Source of the DNA: Sympetrum striolatum
Lineage: Eukaryota > Arthropoda > Insecta > Odonata > Libellulidae
Reading direction: 5' to 3'
DNA: 64,000 nt
NCBI GenBank assembly: GCA_947579665.1
Contig: OX388348.1
Span: 17,918,001 to 17,982,000, forward strand
The position numbers were made by a program, and so were the translations under genes. Within the stretch, counting starts at the first letter, position 1. Each line of letters opens with the position of its first letter. The notes below the pieces were generated by a model. The model worked only from the letters and a program-made list of their open reading frames with translations. It had not been told where the DNA came from and did no database searches. Positions 23,426-35,344 of the stretch are shown here, piece by piece.

Positions 23426-24414
23426 CAAAAATCTGATGTGGCCAGCACATGACATTCTCCATATATAAGATGTAAATATTCATCTACGACAGTATTTTCA
23501 AACTCTATATTCCATCTAAACTTGGAAGATGAGGGATTAATTTATATCATATTATCATTTATGTCAAAAAAATCATAAATAATGTTTTTTGGGACATTTT
23601 CGAAGAAAAACGATGAAATTGTCCTTTCGCCCACAGCGCCCACAGAGTACATAATCAAAAACTTCCGTTTTATCAGTATTTTATGAATAACTCCTAAAAA
23701 ATCATTTTTACAAAAATATGTTTCATACAAAAGTTATAGTAAAATATATTTTCTAAAACTTTTATAAATAATAGTATGTACCAAAATATCAGATTAATGG
23801 AGATATTTTGCAAAACCGGAAACGAGCTTCGATAAGTAAACCTCACCATTCGGTAAACCGATTCCTTACAAAAACTATTCAACTCTAACGACACTAACCA
23901 AAGTGCTATATATATGAAATTTGGTGTTGATACTACAAAAAATTGTCATTTTAGAGAGACCACAAAGTACATAATCAGCTACTTCCGGTTTATCAGTATT
24001 TCACGAATAAATCCTAAACAATCAGTGATACAAAAATATGTGTAATACAAAAGTTATAGTAAATTACATTTCTAAAACTTTTATAAATAATAGTATATAC
24101 CTAAATATCATATTTATGGAGATATTTTACAAAACTGGAAGTTTGCTTCGAAGAATAAATCTCGACTTCCGGTTGACCGATTTACTCCAAAAACTAATCG
24201 ACTCTGACAACATACACCTCAGTACTATATGTGATGTTTGGTATTGATACGACTAATAGTTTTTACGTTAGAGCACCCACTATCACACACACACATACAC
24301 ACAGACATCATTCCGAAAATTGTCAAAACGTGTTCTAGGGACCCCAAAACATGTATTTCCGTTGAAATCTCGAAGTCGATTTTTTTCATGAAAGCAATAC
24401 TTTCTCTATACTTC
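23426..24414 (-). mobile_element. Hairpin-headed tandem-unit element (family S), copy 3, reverse
   Basis: The tail at 23426-23480 (complement of ...tggagaatgtcatgtgctgg, ccacatcagatttttg) matches the end of the copy at 33904-34950. It contains two 317-bp-type units (landmarks near 23868 and 24187) with 'aaccggaagt', 'ttttggagtaaat' and 'gggcgctcta', a short CA tract at 24285-24303, and the head 'gggtccctagaacacg...atgaaaaaaatcgac...gaagtatagagaaag', truncated within its hairpin at 24414. Confidence 0.75.
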
Positions 24415-25245
24415 CTGAGTTTGTTGAATGAGATCAGGACTCCTAAAAGTAACTCAGGAAAATATCTCGCCTCTGTAAAACCAGAATATCTTGTCATGAC
24501 TCCTCGCCTCTCTATCTCTGCGCCAACTATATGTGAAAATTTGAATTAAATGTTTCGAAATAGTGTGTAAAAAAGAAAATTTGAACCACGACTATTAATG
24601 AATTTGAGGTTTTAAATCGCCAATAATACGAAATAGAGCTTGAGAAGGAATTCAGTCTTGAGAGATGCATCTACCGTCTATATTATTATATCCGTTGCTT
24701 AAGATTTCTCATTTAGCAAATCTATTATTCAATCAAATTTAAGGGAAACGTTTTCACGTATTGATACCTATCCGGAAAATGCCTTTAACTCATTCTCGCT
24801 CACTTCATCTCAGGTGCTACTCATTTCAGCCGAAACAAATATCCCAATGAAATCGACGATCTATAGGGAGACAATTTGTCAGCTGTTACGTACGGAAACC
24901 CCATAGGCTGCTGTTTATTCAATTTTTCATATTAAATTTTGCAAGCTACATTTCTCTCTGTCTTTTCGTAGGTTTTACTCTTCTGTATTTTTCCGCAACG
25001 TGGGCCTTAACTAATAACCTTCCTTTGTGATTTTTTTTCCTTTACTCAATCATTTATTTTAAAATTCTCCTCTCTATTTTAATCCTCCATATATATTTGA
25101 ATTATATGTAAATAAATAAAATACCATTTAAGAAATGATATAAACTACTCAGAAATCTATAAAGGTCTAAATGTTACAGGTAGCAGAGTATTTAAGAGTC
25201 AAAATCAAATAGAGTTGAATTATTAATAGAAAATTATCAAATTAC
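24415..25245. other. AT-rich non-coding, nothing recognised
   Basis: No coding or repeat signal that I can support. Confidence 0.5.
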
Positions 25246-25253
25246 CCAAGAGG
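25246..25253. repeat. Left target-site duplication of hAT copy 2
   Basis: CCAAGAGG, repeated exactly at 27787-27794. Confidence 0.88.
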
Positions 25254-27786
25254 CAGTGGCGTAGCCAGGATTTGCCAATGGGGGGGGTCCGAGAAAACGA
25301 AAAAATGCCTACCTTACAGGGGCTAGTATATTTATGCCCGCTACTATAATATATATGTAAATTCTTTCAAAACTTAAAGTGCATTGAAAACAAGAGGAGT
25401 TTAACGCTTATGTGGTCAACTTATTAAACTTTCCAAAATAGTAGTTTATATAAGTAAACTATTGGAAACTTATCGTAAGTGTTGTTTGGATTTCTAGTTA
25501 TAAGAAATGACTCTAGTTCTTATATGTGTGCACCTGAAGATGATGTTATGCATCGAAACCCTGGGTCGTCTGTAACAATTTCTTCTGTGGTAGTAGTATA
25601 AATAAATCTATTCCTTGTAAATTTGCTTCTTTTAATCTAAAGTTAATTAGATTTGATAACTAAGATATTTTAATAAAAAGAGGATATTTAAATTTAGTAA
25701 ATACCTAAACTGAAAAATAATAAAAATGGTTCTCAAAAACTATAACTCTTGTTTCAAAACCAAGAATTAAAAGTTTTAAGTAAGAAAATCACAAAATCAT
25801 TCTATGGATTGCTCAGAATCTCCATTTTAGTTGTGTCGTCAGTCTAGAACAGCGGTTCCCAACCGGTGGGTCGCGAATCGACCCTGAAACTATCAGAAAC
25901 CATAGAATAAACCATCAAAATGATAAGAAAAATGGTAACAAATCGAATTGTGTTTTGACTGTTTTCTGGGTTCTTGGCATCTGGAGCAGACAACAGAACC
26001 ACTACATCCCGTTCTTCGTTCTTTTTCAATTATTGCAGGAATAATAGAATGTGCACGTGTCCTTCGATATACTTCTAAGAATAGTTTCAGAATTCGGATT
26101 TTTATCTATTATCAAATGAACAATCCAATATCCAAGAGTGACTTGTCAGCTGCATCGCTCGAAACATCTACTCGAGCTTTCTTGGGAGTGACCTCAACCT
26201 TCGTTTATAAAATTACTCTCGCTAAGAAACAAAAATCTTTATATCAGATGAAATTCTCTGATAAGCTTACAATTAAGCCTGATTTCGTTATTTATGTATT
26301 AGCGAAGTGTTTAATCGACTTTGTCTCATACCGAACATTAAAAATTCGGCTGCATTAAAAAATACAATGGACTCTTGATTATAGTTGATATTATAATTTA
26401 ATTTGCAGAATTAGATTTACATACAAAGGTGAAAATATGAAGACGTCAACTTAAATTTTATTTAGACTAAGTAATAGTTAGGTGTTTTAACCAGTAGATA
26501 GCTGACGCAAACCCAGTATTACGTACTTATTACGTACGTGTTCAAAGAAATCAAAAGTTTTCCATGAATTGAAATTTTAAAGGGGCATTGCATGACTACG
26601 TGGTTGACAGGATAAGTCATGAGATTCGTTGGATTCTATCGCCAGAGAAAAATTGGTTACAACGACAAGGAAGCTGAGGAATTTAAGTCATAGTTTTAAC
26701 AGTACTATATGAAATTTATTTCGAGTCACCAAGTTACAGTTCCGATAAATCTGCGCGTACCATACTCGTACAATACCTTTCAGCTGACCGATCTGCTTCC
26801 AAATTGGTACTTTATTAATATTATCATCGAAAATTAATTTTACTGATATCTTGTATTGCTCCAATACTTTTTCAAATTTCTACGGACATTTGGGTTTTGA
26901 ATTATTTTCGTAAATATACATGAAATTTACAGGTAATTATAAAATAATGATCAGTATTTTTTCTATCATCACGAATAATGAAGAGTCTACTTAACAGTAC
27001 CTTTGGAATAGTTGCTAAACTCATCTCCGATAACTGCCCTAACATAAGACAATTCTAATTTATACATCTAATAATGGTCATTTCACAAAAAACAACATAA
27101 CCATTAATAACGTTTTTTCAATAAAGGTCTCGAGCTATTAGCGGACTGTTAAAACAATTTTTGGTCCATCTGTAACTTATGAAATCCAAACTAAACTCTA
27201 CTTCGAATTGTTCACTGTGAATTTCTCAAAAGCGCTACTCACGAGCCAAGCTTTGCATTCACACCATTAAAGCAGTTACATGCAGAAGATCTAACTGAGC
27301 TTTTATGAATCTGTTTGTCCCTCAAACGTAATCTTAAAATCTGTTTTAAGGGTGTAAGTTTCGAATTACTTCTCGAATGTTCCCTTTTATTTTTGCGAGG
27401 AGTAAACGAATCAGCACTTTTGAATTTTTCTCATGGGAATCATATCTTATGGTGTGAGTCGTCTAACTAAAGGATAGGCTTAAGAAGTGCACGCGTTGAA
27501 CGTTGTGTGCGAAACACTCGTATCTTAGCGTCCCATTGATATCGATGTCGGCACTAGGCCTCTGCTCTGCTACCGAAAACATCTCCTTAGCTGACATCGG
27601 AGCCATATTTACGGGTATGCGAATTCGCTGAATTAATCAAGCAAACACTAGCTGTGTATTTGTAAGACTTGCGTCTTGATTGGGGTTTTGTACTCTTCAG
27701 CAGAAAAAAAGGACAGCTAGTCATTGGACTTGACTCTTGGGGGGGGGGGTTTGAACCCCTAAAACCCCCCCCTCGCTGCGCCATTG
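25254..27786 (-). mobile_element. Non-autonomous hAT-type DNA transposon, copy 2 (inverted)
   Basis: It is 2533 bp, the reverse complement of 5735-8267. It begins CAGTGGCGTAGCCAGG and ends in the complement of CAATGGCGCAGCGAGG. It is flanked by CCAAGAGG on both sides (25246-25253 and 27787-27794). A different duplication from copy 1 shows an independent insertion. Equal length and identical homopolymer runs indicate that both insertions are recent. Confidence 0.9.
25531..25575 (+). ncRNA. Hammerhead-like hairpin in hAT copy 2
   Basis: Box CTGAAGA at 25534-25540; stem GATG (25542-25545) with CATC (25551-25554); GAA at 25555-25557; small stem ACC/GGT (25558-25560 with 25664-equivalent positions 25564-25566); C at 25567 in the cleavage position of a GTC; then GT able to pair with AC at 25532-25533. 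These are the parts of a type I hammerhead ribozyme in order. The extra T at 25541 breaks the canonical box-to-stem junction. From general knowledge, hammerhead motifs occur in Penelope-like retroelements of animals, so this may be a captured piece. Activity is not implied. Confidence 0.38.
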
Positions 27787-27794
27787 CCAAGAGG
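27787..27794. repeat. Right target-site duplication of hAT copy 2
   Basis: CCAAGAGG, identical to 25246-25253. Confidence 0.88.
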
Positions 27795-29185
27795 CATATC
27801 ACTTTAAAAGATAAGTATGCTTAATCAAAATGATTTGTTATACCGAAAACTTAAACTTAAAAAGTTATTTACCAAGATTACTAAAAGGATATCCTCAAGT
27901 TGTTTAAATAACACATTCCAAAATGATAGGAAAGCAAATCTTTTTCTCTGCTCCATCTCGCAAAGTATTTAAAATGATGATTTAATAACAAAATAACGTG
28001 TTCCAGTCTAAATGTTCAACTTTCCGTAACTCATTAATCGTTTCTTCCATCAGGATACTTGGTATAGAGACATCTATTGCCTTTTAAGGAAAGTAGCGAA
28101 GAACCGCCAAATGGCCGTTGTTTGCCTTCCCGCAAAAAAGGCCTTTCTCTGTCTCAGGAAGGATCTGTCCTCTGTCCCGACATTCGGAAAGCTAATCCGT
28201 CGTCCATCTCAAGAGCTGCCTGCCTTCTACTTCCTCTTTGTTGCCAAAAACGAGTCGCCACCCCGCGCTCAAAGAATAAACAATCGAACCATTGTTGGTA
28301 TCCCACTGCCCTATTTATGTGAAGGTTTAAGTCACCCGAAACGGGATCTCTGTGGTCTCCACTTGCTTTGTCCTTTGTAACCAATGCTTGCTGCACCCAC
28401 GGAAGAACTTATACATAATATAATGCATTTTATTTCACACAAGGAGAAGCCACGCACATATGGATAAGTTATAAGTGAGTGAAATATAGACATCCCAGAA
28501 GAAATCTTGTACGGGGATTACCTTCATTTGATATAACAGCGATTGTTCGAGAGCAGAAAATAAATTATATATAAAAAACCCATTGGGCACAATAACAAAA
28601 TAAATAGTACTGAGATAAATACGGATAGAAGTAAATACAAGCAGTAAATATAAAAAAATTAATATAGTACATTTGTATAGTATATTTTTATAGTACTGAG
28701 TAAATAATATAAACAATAAAGTAATAAATATTAAGATTACATATACAAAAGTTTGTTTTAAAGAATTAACCCATCGGCATATCAGCAAACATACATGAAA
28801 TAAACGGAGATAATATGAACAGAAAAATAATTTAACCTATTGATAAATTGAAATGATATGCAAAAATACAATGATCAAATTGAAAAACAAAAATTTTCAA
28901 TCACATTATTATTAAAAGCATAGATTTAAGGCTTCTTGAAAATTTAATTTCATTATAGAACCAAATTTCTTTGGGTGGTTTTGAAACCATCTTTGTCGCC
29001 GCATGTCTGTAGGATTGTTTGAAAATTTCTAATTAGGGTTCAGAAATTGTGAAACTTCATGTTCTTATTCCCATACGTTATTCGATACAAATCCTAGAAT
29101 TATTACATTTGGATATACGATACCATAAGTCATATTACATGAATACACATTAGCTTTCTACCTTTCTGTAGTTTCCTGTGCGTCA
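27795..29185. other. Non-coding; GC-richer patch at 28080-28390
   Basis: The GC-richer patch is open on both strands (80-89 codons) with no known domain. The rest is AT-rich. Confidence 0.4.
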
Positions 29186-29189
29186 AAAT

Positions 29190-29345
29190 TTAAACGGCCA
29201 TATTCAACGCCATTTCCTTCTCTTCCTTGTAGCTTACCCCATTCCTTATGTCATCTATAACTTTTTTATTATCCTTCCCCTCTGCTTTCCCCTTGAATTC
29301 TGCCCACAACTACTTTCCTCAGCAGTCCCTCTTCTCTCAATAATT
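29190..29345 (-). pseudogene. LINE ORF2 C-terminal fragment, reverse
   Basis: Complementary to the same LINE tail as 54605-54795: shared blocks include 'cgccat.tccttctcttcc', 'ttaccccattccttatgtcat', 'ctctgctttccccttgaattct' and 'actttcctcagcagtccctct'. Frames are broken. Confidence 0.5.
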
Positions 29346-30406
29346 GAACCACCCATAAAGCAAAACACTACAAAAATGTAATATTCCTACTTATCAAAGT
29401 ATATAAGTATATATAAAGTTTACACAGCCCTTAGAGGATTGTTATTATAATGACTGCATATACAGTTAGGTAACCCATCAACTCATGAACCCCGAAAACC
29501 CAGAAAAAGCAGATTAAATTTATAAAAATATTATTTGTGTGTTATCTAAGTGACAGATTTACATTACGTATGCATATAGTTATTTATTTCAATTATAATG
29601 AGGGTAAACGAATCGTCTTGGTATTCCATCACTAAAATAAAGGAAGTTCAAGCAACAAAATATTTTTTAATTTATATAGACCACAGAATATATAAATTAA
29701 GAACCAGCACCAGCAGTAAAGAGTAGGATATTATGTGATCTGAGTAAATTAATGAATATTCAGTGGCTTGAAGCTCCTTGGTTTTAACATGTAGGAATTC
29801 ATATTTATGTATGTATAGTAGGGTGGATCGAAAAAACTTTTCAAAAAACCGTCAATGGCTAACGCTTTAAATTTGTGGTTGGTAGTCCGTATAACATATA
29901 AAAATTTCAACTCGATTGGATTATGTCCTAAGGCTGCGAATTTTAGTCAAACTTTTAAATGTTTGTGAAAAATGTCAAATGTTTGCATTTTTTCCAGATG
30001 GTATCTCAATGTTTCCGAAGTGATTTAATGGCAAAGAAATACATATATGGCTTGGTTGTTGCTTAATATTAAAGATTTAGTACGCTTGAATCAAGGAAAA
30101 TGGTTTCTCAGTTCGTCAAAATTAGTCAAAATACGCAAAATATACAGAAATGTTACGGATGTTGGTTAGACAGTAGGGTGGGACTGCTTCTCTCACTTTC
30201 GAACATAAATTGTGATACATTGTATTCACTAGGTAACCAATACTCACCAGTATATCTAGAAATTCGACCATGTCTAGACTATAAAATAGCTCCTGTTCAG
30301 GAACCATAAGCTTTCAATTTGAAAGTGAATAATTTGTACGCCTGCTGGCAGCTTCATATCTGTATACGTGTTTTTAAAACACGAAATACACCACACCGGT
30401 ACCTAC
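29346..30406. other. AT-rich non-coding; possible orphan MITE end at 29818
   Basis: 'tagtagggtggatcgaaaaa' (29817) resembles the ends of common TA-flanked MITEs but no inverted partner was found. Nothing else recognised. Confidence 0.35.
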
Positions 30407-30414
30407 CTGACCGT

Positions 30415-30669
30415 CAGTGGTGTAGTGGAGTGGGAACGCGTGGGAACGGCGTTCCTACACAAGTTTTCCGCAGTGAAAAATAGCCAATTAATTGCTAAAT
30501 ATTGATTTGGTATAAAAACATTGCGTTATTCAGCGAGCTTAGATACGTTTTAATTCTATGCTCTTGGCTATTGTAGGCATTTTAAGAAATCATATTAATA
30601 AGACTTTCCTTATAATTTGACAAGTTTACTTAGGGTTCCTACACTGGAAAATTTGCCACAACACTACTG
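30415..30669 (+). mobile_element. Short hAT-type MITE
   Basis: 255 bp. Ends CAGTGGTGTAGTGG and (reverse) CAGTAGTGTTGTGG, with inner blocks 'ggcgttcctacac' and 'gggttcctacact' in opposite sense. The flanking 8-mers CTGACCGT and CTACCCGT agree at 6 of 8 bases. This fits an old hAT MITE. Confidence 0.6.
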
Positions 30670-31558
30670 CTACCCGTGCTTACTATAGTTATTAGAAGAG
30701 TAAAATCATTGAGTCCAAGCAACGTAAGAATTTTGAGATACATCAGAGACATGATGGTGTTATGATGGATACCTACCACCAATCAAGGGGCCCGATTTCA
30801 AACATCTGAGTTCAGCGGAGGCGAGCATAACGTTGCAAAAAATCCCTTCTAAAGAAGAATGAGTAGAGAAAGACACTTTACGAAAATACTCGAAAGAATT
30901 GCGCAAGCTCACCGATCCACGCATCAAAAGAACCCACCCTCGTTCCTTCAAAAAGCGTCGCCTTTACAACCAGACAATCACCACCAATGTCGAGCAACCG
31001 CAGCTTTAAACGCCGCCGATAAATTAGGCGCTCGTCGCCCGACAAAAACTCCGAGAGGACGAATCAAAAGCGATACTTTTCGATGCAGAAGAGGGAAAAG
31101 AAGGCGCTCTCAGACTAACAAGGCTATGGAACCCTTGACAGCAAAAGTCACGCTGCAAATAAAAACGTTTTTTACATCTCCAGTAATATAACGGTTTTCC
31201 TTCTGCGGTGGAATACTTAATCTTCATGAACGCTTCGTTTTTTTACGGCCCCCTTTGCTTCTCGCCATTTTGCTTTCCGAATGAGAGATTCCTACGTTTC
31301 CGAGAAGCTTTTAGGCCCCCGCCCCCCTCGGGTACCCTCTGCGGAGGGGTCCCCGGGCGAGAAAGCGAAAACAGATACGGGATGGAGGCAGAGTGGGGAG
31401 ATGGAGGGAATATAATAAAAAAGAGGTTGAAATAAAGCATCAGATGTTTCAGCGATAAAAAACAACGCGGCATCGGATTCGCAAAATGAAAATCCCTCGT
31501 TTTATTGAGCTCCTGGCAGAGATCTTTCGCAGTGTGTGGATTTTTCTTCTTCCTTTTT
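30670..31558. other. GC-richer, apparently unique non-coding stretch
   Basis: Open frames overlap on both strands at 30859-31569. They are basic and low in hydrophobic pattern, with no recognised domain. Includes a G/C-run patch at 31310-31360. Confidence 0.35.
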
Positions 31559-31687
31559 ACTTTCTCCATATACGAAGTATAGAGAAAGTATTGTTTTCAT
31601 GAAAAAATTCGACTTCGAGATTTCAACGGAAATACACGTTTTGGGGTCCCTAGAACACGTTTTGACCATTTTCTGAATGATGTCTGT

Positions 31688-31748
<61 letters not shown>

Positions 31749-33400
31749 TGTGTGTGTGTGTATGTGTGTGTGTGATAATGGGCGTTCTAACTCGAAAACT
31801 AAAAGTCGTATCAATACCAAACTTCATATATAGTACTGTTGTGTGTGCTGTCAGAGTTGATTAGTTTTTGGAGTAAATCCGTTAACCGGAAGTCGAGCTT
31901 TATTCATTAAAGCTCATTTCCGGTTTTCAAAATATCTCCATAAATATGATATATACGTCTATTGTATTACTTATAAAAGTTTTAGATAGTATAATTTACT
32001 ATAACTTTTGTATTTAACATATTTTTGTATCACCGGTTCATTAGGAGTTATTCGTGAAATACTGATAAACCGGAAGAAGATGATTATGTACTTTGTGGGC
32101 GCTCTAACATGAAAACTGTTTGTCGGATCAACACGAAATTTCATACATAGTACTTTTATTACAGTTGTTAGAGTTGATTAGTTTTTGGAGTAAATCGGCT
32201 GACCGGAAGTCGAGCTTCATTCTTCAAAGCTCATTTCCGGTTTTCAAAATATCTCCATTAATATGATATTTAGGTATATACTATTATTTATAAATGTTGT
32301 AGAAAATTTAATTTACTATAACTTTTGTATGAAACATATTTTTGCATCACTGATTGTTTAGGAGTTATCCATGAAATACTGATAAACCGGAAGTTGCTGA
32401 TTATGTACGTTGTGTAAAGCTCATTTCTGGTTTTCAAAATATATCCATAAATATGATATATTGGTATATTGTATTCCTCATAAAAGTTTTAGATAATATA
32501 ATTTACTATAACTTTTGTATTTAATATATTTTTGTATCACCGGTTGATTAAGAGTTATTCGTGCAATACCGATAACCCGGGAAGTAGCTGTTATGTCTTT
32601 TGTGGGCGCTCTAACATGAAAACCATTCGTTGTATCAACTTTAAATTACACATATAGTGTTTTTGTTGGTGTCGTTAGAGTTGATTAGTTTTTGGAGTAA
32701 ATCGGTCAACCGGAAGTCGAGCTTCATTCTACAAAGCTCATTTCCGGTTTTCAAAATATCTCCATAAATATGATATTTAGGTATATACTATTAATTATAA
32801 ATGTTTTAGAAAATTAATCTTACTATAACTTTTGTATGAAACATACTTTTATATCACCGATTGTTTAGGAGTTATTCATGAAATACCGATAAACCGGAAG
32901 TAGCTGTTATGTACTTTGTGGGCGCTCTCACATGAAAACTATTTGTCGTTTCAACACCAAATTTCATGTATATTACTTTGGTTGTTGTGATTAGAGTTTA
33001 TTATTTTTTAGAGTATATCATTGAACCGGAAGTTGAGCTTTACTCTTCGAAGCTTATTTCCGATTTTGCAAAATACCTCTATAAATATGATATTTAGGTA
33101 TATACTATTATTTTTAAAAGTTTTAGAAAAATTACTCTACTACACCTTTTGTATTAAACATATTTTTGTATCACTGATTGTTTAGGAGTTATTCGTGAAA
33201 TACCGATAAACCGGAAGTTGCTGATTATTTACTTTGTGGGCGCTCTTACCTGAAAACTATTTGTCGTATCAACACCAAATTTCGTACATTTTATTTTGGT
33301 TGGTGTCATCAGAGTTGATTAGGTTTTGGAGGATATCGGTTTACCAGAAGTCGATCTTTATTTTTGGAAGCTCATTTCCGTTTTTGAAACATTTCACCAT
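31559..33400 (+). mobile_element. Hairpin-headed tandem-unit element (family S), copy 1
   Basis: The head hairpin ACTTTCTCcatatacgaagtataGAGAAAGT (31559-31590, 8-bp stem) is followed by 'tttcaacggaaatacacg', 'gggtccctagaacacg' and a long TG tract (31681-31774), then tandem units. The landmark 'agctcatttccgg' occurs at 31911, 32228, 32418, 32735, 33051 and 33369, giving a period of about 317 bp and one shortened unit of 190 bp. Each unit contains 'ataaaccggaag', 'gggcgctctaacatgaaaac' and 'agagttgattagtttttgga'. The tail seen in the other copies is absent. No open frame of note. Confidence 0.82.
31681..31774 (+). repeat. (TG)n microsatellite
   Basis: About 45 dinucleotide steps with four A interruptions. 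It sits at the same place relative to the family S head as the tract at 34028-34088. Confidence 0.95.
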
Positions 33401-33903
33401 TAAACCTTAAGTAGTCTCGTGGGGTCAATGTGACATCAGGCGCTATATTACCGTCGGGATCACAGAAACTAATGAAGATATTTTAACCAAATTTTCGTTT
33501 TGTAAAAATGTTGTCCATGTTATGATTATCTGAGGATTTTCTTAATGTCAAGTTATAAGAAGTATGCAATTTTAGCAGTGCTACAAAATTTACTGAAATA
33601 AATTTTATTAATTATCTAAACATTATTTCAACAATTTTTAAGCACCTATACATAAAATAATTCATAGGTTAGTATCAAAAAAATAATGAACACCATATCA
33701 TGCATATAAACTGACGAAAATTAATATCCAAAACATAAGGTTTCGGGATATTTTCAAGATTTACTGAATATTTTAGGAATGAATCTATAATGTTTAAAAT
33801 GCTATTACAGTTCACAGAATACCTTACTAATGCTCACTGAGTAAATATGTGTTGATATAGTTTCAATATAGTAACAAAGAGCTACGCATTAATTTGTTTT
33901 TTT
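33401..33903. other. Non-coding spacer between two family S copies
   Basis: AT-rich. Begins with 'ccttaagtagtctcgtggggtcaatg', which looks like an element end of TTAA type but has no partner that I can find. Confidence 0.35.
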
Positions 33904-34032
33904 ACTTTCTCCATACACGAAGTATAGAGAAAGTATTGTTTTCATGAAAAAAATCGACTTCGAGATTTCAACGGAAATACATGTTTTGGGGTCCCTAGAA
34001 CACGTTTTGACCATTTTCGGAATGATGTCTGT

Positions 34033-34088
<56 letters not shown>

Positions 34089-34950
34089 CAGTGGGCGCTC
34101 TAACGTGTAAACTATTAGTCGTATCAATACCAAAATTCATATATAGTACTGTGGTGTGTGCTGTCAGAGTTGATCAGCTTTTCAAGTAAATCGGTAAACC
34201 GGAAGTCGAGCTTCATTCATCAAAGCTCATTTCCGGTTTTCAAAATATCTCCATAAATATGATATATAGGTATATTGTATACCATATAAAAGTTTTAGAT
34301 AATATAATTTACTATAACTTTTGTATTTAACATATTTTTGTATCACCGGTTGATTAGGAGTTATTCGTGAAATACTGATAAACCGGAAGAAGATGATTAT
34401 GTACTTTGTGGGCACTCTAACATGAGAACTATTAGTCATATCAATACCAAATTTCATATATAGTATTTTGGTTTGTGTCGTTAGAGTTGATTAGATTTTG
34501 GAGTAAATCCGTTAACCGGAAGTCGAGCTTCATACTTCAAAGCTCATTTCCGGTTTTCAAAATATCTCCATAAATATGATATTTAGGTATATACTATTAC
34601 TTATAAAACTTTTATAAAATATTATATACTATGACTTTTGCATGAAATATATTTTTGCATCACTGATTGTTTAGGAGTGATTCGTGAAATACTGATAAAC
34701 CGGAAGTTGCTAATTATGTACGTTGTGGACGCTCTGGGCGCTGGGGCGAAAGGCCACTTCATCGTTTTTCATCGAAAAGGTCCCGAAAAGCATTATTTAT
34801 AATGATTGGGACGTAAAAGATAATAATATATAAATTAATCACTCATCTTCAAAGTTTAGATGGAATAAGGAGTTCAAAATTACTGTCGTAGATAAAGATT
34901 TACATCTTTTATATGGAGAAAGTCATGTGCTGGCCACATCAGATTTTTTG
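33904..34950 (+). mobile_element. Hairpin-headed tandem-unit element (family S), copy 2, with both ends
   Basis: Same head hairpin (ACTTTCTCcatacacgaagtataGAGAAAGT), 'gggtccctagaacacg', a TG tract and two units (landmarks 34224 and 34541, 317 bp apart). It then has a tail: 'tcatcgtttttcatcgaaaa', 'actgtcgtagataaagattt', 'tatatggagaaagtcatgtg' and 'ctggccacatcagattttttg'. The tail motif TATATGGAGAAAGT is the inverse of the head start ACTTTCTCCATA, so the element has inverted-repeat character. The tail is shared with the reversed copy at 23426. Confidence 0.82.
34028..34088 (+). repeat. (TG)n microsatellite
   Basis: About 30 dinucleotide steps inside family S copy 2. Confidence 0.95.
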
Positions 34951-35113
34951 TTTCTGTCGTTAACAAGCCCGCAAGTACTGTTTGCTTGAGATTTGCGCAT
35001 CTGGAACTTAAGTAATACTTAGCTCGGCAGAATTTAATAGTTTTTTTCTGGTTTCTTTACGGTAACTAGGACGCGAGGAAACTATGAATAATTTTTAACC
35101 CCTAAGGCCCCTT

Positions 35114-35344
35114 AGAGGTTTAAAATCTCAAAAAGCCGTCTTTGTCGGGGTTCCTCTTCTTATTTCCTGGTAGTAGAAGAAAGCAAGAAAGGATTACCAC
35201 ATTTTTATTATATATTCATTATATATATTTATTATATATCCGTACTTTTATTAGATATTTATATATCCTTTCTGGTTCCATCCAACTACCGGGAATAAGA
35301 GAAGGAACGCCGAAAAAGACGACTTTTGGAGATTTCAAACTTCT
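35114..35344. repeat. Long foldback (hairpin) repeat, copy A
   Basis: Arms of about 60 bases: 35114-35174 (agaggtttaaaatctc ... gccgtctttgtcggggttcc) and 35285-35344 (ggaacgccgaaaaagacgac ... gagatttcaaacttct), with an AT-rich loop of about 110 bases. The stem is imperfect. The flank 'taacagccgtgttccaaaat' is shared with copy B. Confidence 0.8.

Noticed and set aside
29817..30190. MITE bounded by 'tagtagggtgg' (29817) and 'cagtagggtggg' (30172)
   Set aside because: The two phrases are in the same direction, not inverted, and no complementary end was found.
31597..31827. Open frame encoding a Thr-His repeat protein
   Set aside because: It is the translation of the TG/CA microsatellite.
33401..33450. 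TTAA-type element start (ttaagtagtctcgtgggg)
   Set aside because: No inverted partner end or second TTAA could be found within the next several kilobases.
34028..34088. CRISPR-like array among the repeats at 31.6-35 kb
   Set aside because: Units are long (317 bp) and contiguous, with no short direct repeats separated by unique spacers, and the sequence is plainly eukaryotic.
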